Of a DNA stretch of 64,000 nt, positions 59,578 through 64,000 are shown one piece after another. This DNA comes from Nonomuraea fuscirosea (lineage in GTDB: Bacteria; Actinomycetota; Actinomycetes; Streptosporangiales; Streptosporangiaceae). Each line of letters opens with the position of its first letter. The stretch's first letter is position 1. The position numbers and the translations under genes were made by a program. The stretch covers positions 186,001 through 250,000 of the forward strand of contig NZ_PVNG01000003.1 in assembly GCF_003001935.1 (NCBI RefSeq). The letters are read 5' to 3'. The notes under the pieces were generated by a model, which saw only the letters and a program-made list of their open reading frames with translations, was not told the DNA's origin and did no database searches.

Positions 59578-59621
59578 TCCCGTCCCGCGTGAACCCTGTC
59601 GCCCGCTCCGGGTGAAGGAAG

Positions 59622-60251
59622 GTGACAGGAACCGAGGAACGGAGTTCGAGCTTGACGCCGGACACAGAGCTGAGCGACGCGGAGGTGATCAGGCGTGCCA
59701 GGAGCGATCCCGGGTTCTTCTCGACGTTGTTCGACCGGCACGCCCCCGCCCTGCACCAGTACGTGACGCGGCGGCTGGGCGACTCGCTGGCCGACGACGT
59801 GGTGGCGGAGACGTTCCTGGCCGCGTTCCGCCGGCTCGCGCACTACGACACCGCCCACCGCGACGCCCGCCCCTGGCTGTACGGCATCGCCGCCAACATC
59901 GTCGGCAAGCACCGGCGGGCCGAGGTCAGGGCGTACCGCGCGCTGGCCAGGACCGGCGTGGACGAGGTCGCCGAGAGCTACGCCGACCGGGTGGAGGCCC
60001 GGGTGTCGGCGGGCGGCGCGCAGCGGGAGCTGGCGAGCGCGCTGGCCGCGCTGTCGCCGCGGGACCGCGAGGTGCTGCTGATGGTCGCCTGGGCCGACTT
60101 CAGCTACGAGGAGGTGGCCGGCGCGCTGGGGATCCCGGTCGGCACCGTACGTTCACGCCTGCACCGAGCCAGGAAGAAGACCAGGGCGGCGCTGGGCGGC
60201 GTCGACCCGAGCGCCGTCGTGACGGAGGAGGAGCCCGGCCGTGGACGATGA
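59622..60251 (+). CDS. ECF RNA polymerase sigma factor
   Basis: Sigma factor of 209 residues. Region 2 (about 35-100) includes FSTLFDRHAPALHQYVTRRL, DDVVAETFLAAFRRL and RPWLYGIAANIVGKHRR. Region 4 (about 140-195) includes LSPRDREVLLMVAWADFSYE and GIPVGTVRSRLHRARKK. Such sigma factors activate small regulons after release from a partner. GTG at 59622 with GAAGG upstream. It overlaps the following CU044_5270-family gene by 11 bases, so the two are coupled. Confidence 0.87.
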   Translation: MTGTEERSSSLTPDTELSDAEVIRRARSDPGFFSTLFDRHAPALHQYVTRRLGDSLADDVVAETFLAAFRRLAHYDTAHRDARPWLYGIAANIVGKHRRAEVRAYRALARTGVDEVAESYADRVEARVSAGGAQRELASALAALSPRDREVLLMVAWADFSYEEVAGALGIPVGTVRSRLHRARKKTRAALGGVDPSAVVTEEEPGRGR

Positions 60252-61230
60252 CCTGAAGCTGCTGAAGAGACTGCGCGCCGACGCCCCTGAGCCGACCGGT
60301 GAGCGCCTGGACGCGCTGCGCGCCCGATCCCTCGATCGGCGCCGCGCGCCCAGGAGAGCGCGCAGGTCGTGGCTGGCGCCGTCCGCGCTGGTGCTCGCCA
60401 CGGCCGCCGCCGCGGGGATCGTGGTGCTCAACCGGGTCGACCAGCCACCCGCGCCGCGGATCGCCACCACGCAGGTGACGACGACGCCGATCGGCGAGCC
60501 GCGGGTCGTGCTGCTGCGGGCCGCCTCGGTGGCCGAGCGGCGCGAGCCGGCCGCCACACCGAGGGACGACCAGTGGCTGTACCGGCGGGCCGTGGTCAGG
60601 CAGCCCGGCGACACCGAGCGCGACACGCAGGAGTACTGGACCCGCTACGACGGCGGGCAGCAGGCCACCCGGCACAACCACGGCCCGCTCGACCTGCGCA
60701 CGATCGAGCCGGATCCGGACGACGACGACCTGTCGCCCAAGCAGTACGCGGCCAGGCTGGCGGCCCTGCCCACCGATCCGGTCAAGCTGCTGGCCCACGT
60801 CAAGGGCGACGCGCACTGGCGGACCAAGCCCGTGCGGGAGGCCGGGCAGGAGCCGCCGGACGCGCGGGCGTTCCGGGTGCTCACGCTCTACCTCGGGCAG
60901 CCGGCCGCCGTGACTCCCGAACTGGCCGCGGCCATCTTCCGGGCGCTGGCCAGGATCCCCGGCGTGCGGATCGACCAGGGCGTGCCGGACGCGATGGGGC
61001 GCCCGGGCCTCGGCCTGGCCTACGACCCCGGTCAGCGCCGCGCCGACGGCCGCCTCGTCGAACGGTCGTACACCGTGCTCGATTCCGAGACCTTCCAGTA
61101 TCTCGGCAGGCGGGTGGAGAACCTGGAGGACGACGTCATCCACGGCTCTCTGGTCGCCGCCAAGGGCACGTTCTACGCGACCGCCGAACTCACCACCGGA
61201 GTCGTGAACAAACCCGGCCAACTCCCCTGA
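60241..61230 (+). CDS. CU044_5270 family membrane protein
   Basis: Protein of 329 residues with a cytosolic basic N-terminus, one predicted helix (about 45-62, LAPSALVLATAAAAGIVVL) and a large outer domain with TQEYWTRYDGGQQATRH and DVIHGSLVAAKGTFYATAEL. This family commonly sits directly after an ECF sigma factor and is suspected to modulate it. It lacks the zinc-anti-sigma HxxxCxxC motif. Overlaps the sigma gene. Confidence 0.82.
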   Translation: MDDDLKLLKRLRADAPEPTGERLDALRARSLDRRRAPRRARRSWLAPSALVLATAAAAGIVVLNRVDQPPAPRIATTQVTTTPIGEPRVVLLRAASVAERREPAATPRDDQWLYRRAVVRQPGDTERDTQEYWTRYDGGQQATRHNHGPLDLRTIEPDPDDDDLSPKQYAARLAALPTDPVKLLAHVKGDAHWRTKPVREAGQEPPDARAFRVLTLYLGQPAAVTPELAAAIFRALARIPGVRIDQGVPDAMGRPGLGLAYDPGQRRADGRLVERSYTVLDSETFQYLGRRVENLEDDVIHGSLVAAKGTFYATAELTTGVVNKPGQLP

Positions 61231-61275
61231 ACCCGGAGAGCTGCCCCGGCAGGCCCCCCGCCTAGCATCGGATGA

Positions 61276-62190
61276 ATGGAGGCGGACGGGCAGGCCGGGG
61301 CGCGCGGGTTCGAGGCTCGGGAGTTCGAGGTCCGGGAGTTCGAGGCGCAGCGGGCGCGGCTCTTCGGGCTGGCCTACCGGCTGCTCGGGTCGGCCGCCGA
61401 GGCCGAGGACATGGTCCAGGAGACCTACCTGCGCTGGCGGAACGCGGGACCGGTCGAGCTGCCGGCCGCCTGGCTGGCCAGGGTCGTCACCAACCTCTGC
61501 CTCACCCGGCTCGCCTCGGCCCGCGTACGGCGCGAGAGCTACGCGGGTCCCTGGCTGCCCGAGCCCGTCTACACCGGCGACGGCGCCCTCGGCCCGCTGG
61601 AGACGGTCGAGCAGCGCGAGTCCGTGTCCATGGGCCTGCTCGTCCTGCTGGAACGGCTCAACCCGATGGAACGGGCGGTGTTCGTGCTGCGGGAGGCGTT
61701 CGGGTACGGGCACGCGGAGGTCGCCGGGATCCTCGGCATCGAGGAGGCGCACTCACGCCAGCTGCACCGGCGCGCCCGCGCGCACGTCGGGCAGCCGCGC
61801 AAACGCTTCGACGGCGACCGCGGGCAGCATCTGCGGATCGTCAGGAGCTTCTTCGCCGCGACCGTGAACGGCGACGTCGAGGCCCTGGAACGGATGCTCG
61901 CCGACGACGTGGCGGCCTGGGCGGACGGAGGCGGCGGCACCGCCGCGCGCCGGCCCGTGCGCGGCCGGGCGAGGGTGGCCCGTTACCTGAGCGGCCTCAG
62001 CAGGCGCCCGGAGGCCGGCTACGTGACGTCCGCCTTCGCGGAGATCAACGGCGAGCCGGCGGTGCTCATCCGCGAGCCCGGCGGGCTGCTCGCGATCGTG
62101 GCCGTGGAGATCGCGGACGGGCGGGTCGTTGCCGTCCGCACGATCGTGAACCCGGCCAAGCTCGCCTACGCCGCCGCCCAGCTCATGTGA
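61276..62190 (+). CDS. ECF41-type sigma factor with SnoaL-like tail
   Basis: Sigma factor of 304 residues. Region 2 and 4 parts are RARLFGLAYRLLGSAAEAED, WLPEPVYTG and LNPMERAVFVLREAFGYGHA. The C-terminal 110 residues form a SnoaL-like domain (RSFFAATVNGDVEALERML, with ADGGGG) that in the ECF41 group acts as a built-in anti-sigma/regulatory part. The N-terminus has the repeat EAREFEVREFEAQ. ECF41 genes usually adjoin an oxidoreductase or decarboxylase target, and here an FAD oxidoreductase follows. Confidence 0.88.
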   Translation: MEADGQAGARGFEAREFEVREFEAQRARLFGLAYRLLGSAAEAEDMVQETYLRWRNAGPVELPAAWLARVVTNLCLTRLASARVRRESYAGPWLPEPVYTGDGALGPLETVEQRESVSMGLLVLLERLNPMERAVFVLREAFGYGHAEVAGILGIEEAHSRQLHRRARAHVGQPRKRFDGDRGQHLRIVRSFFAATVNGDVEALERMLADDVAAWADGGGGTAARRPVRGRARVARYLSGLSRRPEAGYVTSAFAEINGEPAVLIREPGGLLAIVAVEIADGRVVAVRTIVNPAKLAYAAAQLM

Positions 62191-62266
62191 CCGACGTCAT
62201 GGGCCGGGGCTGTCACGGACGGGTCGCGTGTCCGGTTCAAGTGGGGACTTCGACACGGGAGGAACC

Positions 62267-63352
62267 ATGAAGGACCGCATCGTGGTGCTGGGCGCCGGAT
62301 ACGCGGGGCTGGCGGCGGCCAAGCGCGCCGCCCGCCGGCTGCGCCGCACCGGAGCGCGGGTGACGCTGGTCAACGCGACGGACCGGTTCGTCGAGCGGGT
62401 ACGCCTGCACCAGCTCGCGGCCGGGCAGCGGTTGCCCGATCTGCCGCTGGCCGGGCTGCTTTCGGGGACCGGGATCGAGCTGGTGGTGGCCAGGGTCGTC
62501 GGGATCGATCCGGTGGCGAGGACGGTCGGCCTGGACGCGCCGCCGTACACGGTGGGCTACGACCTGCTGGTCTACGCCCTCGGCAGCGGCTCGGACGTGG
62601 CAGCCGTGCCGGGGGCGCGCGAGCACGCGTACCCGCTGGCCACCGGCGACGAGGCGGCGCTGCTGCGGGCCCGCCTCGCCTCGGAGAAGGGGCCGGTCAC
62701 GGTGGTCGGCGGCGGCCTGACCGGCATCGAGGCGGCGGCGGAGTTCGCCGCCGCGGGCCTGCGCGCCGAGCTGCTGTCCGCCGGCCTGGTCGGGCCCGGG
62801 CTGTCCGCCCGCGGTCGCCGCCACGTGCACCGGGCCCTGGCCCGCATGGGCGTCTCCGTACGCGAGCACACGCGGGTCACCGGCGTCGGCCCCGAGAGCG
62901 TGCTACTGGCCGACGGGGACGAACTACGCGCGGGAACCGTGGTGTGGGCGGCCGGCTTCCGCGTCCCCGCCCTGGCCTCCGCCGCCGGCCTGGCCACGGA
63001 CGAGCACGGCCGCATGCTGGTGGACCGCACCCTGCGGTCGGTCTCGCACCCGGACGTCTTCGGCATCGGCGACGCGGCCGCCGCCGGCCACGCGACCAGG
63101 ATGGCCTGCCAGACGGGGCTGCCCATGGGCGTCTGCACGGGCCGGGGGGTCGCCGACCTGCTGACCGGCCGCGAACCACGCCCGGCCAGATTCCGCTACG
63201 TCTGGCAGAACATCAGTCTGGGCCGCCACGACGGCGTCACCCAGTTCACGAGAGCGGACGACAGCCCGGTGGACGCCATCATGACGGGCGCCGCCTCCGC
63301 CGCCTTCAAGGAAACCATCACGCGAGGCACCGTCTGGACCATCCGCCACTGA
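62267..63352 (+). CDS. NAD(P)/FAD-dependent oxidoreductase (NDH-2-like)
   Basis: Flavoprotein of 361 residues with an FAD fold IVVLGAGYAGLAAAKRA, a NAD(P) fold VTVVGGGLTGIEAAAEFA, and DVFGIGDAAAAG near the C-terminus. It resembles type II NADH dehydrogenases and related soluble reductases. GGGAGGAA lies 5 bases before the ATG at 62267. It is the likely target of the ECF41 sigma factor upstream, from known family context. Confidence 0.87.
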   Translation: MKDRIVVLGAGYAGLAAAKRAARRLRRTGARVTLVNATDRFVERVRLHQLAAGQRLPDLPLAGLLSGTGIELVVARVVGIDPVARTVGLDAPPYTVGYDLLVYALGSGSDVAAVPGAREHAYPLATGDEAALLRARLASEKGPVTVVGGGLTGIEAAAEFAAAGLRAELLSAGLVGPGLSARGRRHVHRALARMGVSVREHTRVTGVGPESVLLADGDELRAGTVVWAAGFRVPALASAAGLATDEHGRMLVDRTLRSVSHPDVFGIGDAAAAGHATRMACQTGLPMGVCTGRGVADLLTGREPRPARFRYVWQNISLGRHDGVTQFTRADDSPVDAIMTGAASAAFKETITRGTVWTIRH

Positions 63353-63389
63353 CTCCGCCCTCACCCGGCCCAGCCGGTCGCCGCCGGGC

Positions 63390-63454
63390 CTAGCCGTCCT
63401 TCAGCAGGTGCCATGGACGGAGGGCTGTCGTGGCGGGCGGGTCGCCGCCGGGCC
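63390..63454 (-). pseudogene. duplicated Nudix 3'-end remnant
   Basis: On the minus strand this encodes GGDPPATTALRPWHLLKDG then stop (TAG at 63390-63392). It closely resembles the C-terminus of the Nudix gene that ends at 63511, GDPPATPITLPWHLLNDDHA. About 60 bases are duplicated 120 bases downstream of the intact end. The rest of the 158-bp gap shows nothing else. Confidence 0.6.
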
Positions 63455-63510
63455 TGGGCGCATCCTGAGGTATGCATCGTCCGGCCTGGCCACGTTCTGG
63501 CCATGCACTG

Positions 63511-64000
63511 TCAGGCGTGATCGTCGTTCAGGAGGTGCCACGGCAGGGTGATCGGTGTGGCGGGCGGGTCGCCGGCGACGATGCGGCGTACCAGCGGGCC
63601 CAGACCCGCCGGCACGACCTGCTCGTCGCCGGGAGCCGGCCCGGACAGCTCGCCCAGGGTCCACCAGTGGAAGCGGTCGGTCGACTCGCGTTCCTCCTGG
63701 TCCATGCCTGAGGTGTCCACGTCCAGCTCGTCCACGCGGAGGGCGAAGAAGGAGTCGCGGGAGAAGAACCGCCGGCCGCCGGTGGTCCACGGGCCCTCGC
63801 TGGTCGCCACCACCGGCCCGAGCGCGTCGGGGGAGACGACGTGTCCCAGTTCCTCCCGCAGCTCCCTGGCGGCGGCCTGCCGCGCGCTCTCCCCGGGATC
63901 GAGGCCCCCGCCCGGCGTGAACCACGCGTACGGCGGATCCTCCACCTGCAGCAGCCGGCCCCGGTAGAGCAGCAGCCGATCGGCGCGGTCGATCAGCAGC
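63511..64000 (-). CDS. Nudix hydrolase (5' end cut by window)
   Basis: Nucleoside-diphosphate-X pyrophosphohydrolase-like protein; 163 residues visible, N-terminus beyond the window. The Nudix box GGLDPGESARQAAARELREE matches GX5EX7REUXEEXGU completely. The first visible residues LLIDRADRLLLYRG are the standard opening strand, so the true start lies past 64000. ARELREELGHVV gives the metal-binding glutamates. C-terminal tail GDPPATPITLPWHLLNDDHA. Substrate unknown. Confidence 0.88.
   Translation of the reverse strand, partial: LLIDRADRLLLYRGRLLQVEDPPYAWFTPGGGLDPGESARQAAARELREELGHVVSPDALGPVVATSEGPWTTGGRRFFSRDSFFALRVDELDVDTSGMDQEERESTDRFHWWTLGELSGPAPGDEQVVPAGLGPLVRRIVAGDPPATPITLPWHLLNDDHA

Overview
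The window is very GC-rich, gene-dense and strongly biased to GC-ending codons. It carries LAL/LuxR, ROK, LacI and ECF41 regulators, GvpO-type gas vesicle genes, rare TTA codons and GTG/TTG starts. All of this points to a filamentous actinomycete chromosome. The mix of secreted plant-polysaccharide hydrolases, gas vesicle genes and a large RiPP cluster fits Streptosporangiaceae such as Nonomuraea, but that genus guess is inference. I saw no tRNA, rRNA, CRISPR array, insertion sequence or phage gene.

Layout. 1-6.3 kb: housekeeping and amino-acid genes (purine nucleoside phosphorylase, M20 peptidase, tandem-domain Lrp regulator, MHS-family transporter, gamma-glutamylcyclotransferase, LpdA-type quinone reductase). 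6.4-19 kb: a polysaccharide-use locus suited to xyloglucan. It has a GH31 alpha-xylosidase, a sugar ABC importer, a secreted GH3 enzyme and a secreted GH74-CBM2 xyloglucanase, with a DoxX/SDR pair lying between the last two. 19-20.2 kb: an acetamidase/formamidase.

20.2-43.6 kb is the most interesting part: a thiazole/oxazole-modified (TOMM) RiPP cluster with a nitrile-hydratase-like leader peptide (NHLP). A LAL regulator faces a YcaO cyclodehydratase fused to a leader-binding domain. Next come a SagB-type azoline dehydrogenase, a HlyD protein, a C39-peptidase ABC exporter and a second NHLP exporter. Then come a YCII protein, P450, methyltransferase and small membrane protein, and the precursor peptide. 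Last are a DrrAB-like exporter, a second and unusual P450, an FAD amine oxidase, a Rieske oxygenase, an alpha/beta hydrolase and a VOC protein. The precursor ends in four Cys, one Pro, four Cys and one Thr, encoded by two runs of TGC codons. This predicts a near-continuous polythiazole product that I do not recognise.

43.6-46.8 kb: small accessory genes, including a secreted protein behind three operator-like repeats with an exact 22-bp period, a broken Rpn/PD-(D/E)xK-like gene, and an OhrR-type regulator facing a small membrane protein. 46.8-55.7 kb: a second sugar-use locus (two permeases, a TAT lipoprotein binding protein, a ROK regulator, a second GH3 enzyme and a LacI regulator). Its ROK promoter region carries the same dyad as the GH31 promoter at 6.36 kb, which suggests one regulon spanning both sugar loci. 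55.8-59.6 kb: a gas vesicle operon (gvpA-F-G-O-J-L-J/S-K). 59.6-63.4 kb: an ECF sigma factor with a CU044_5270-family protein, then an ECF41 sigma factor with an FAD oxidoreductase. The window ends inside a Nudix hydrolase gene.
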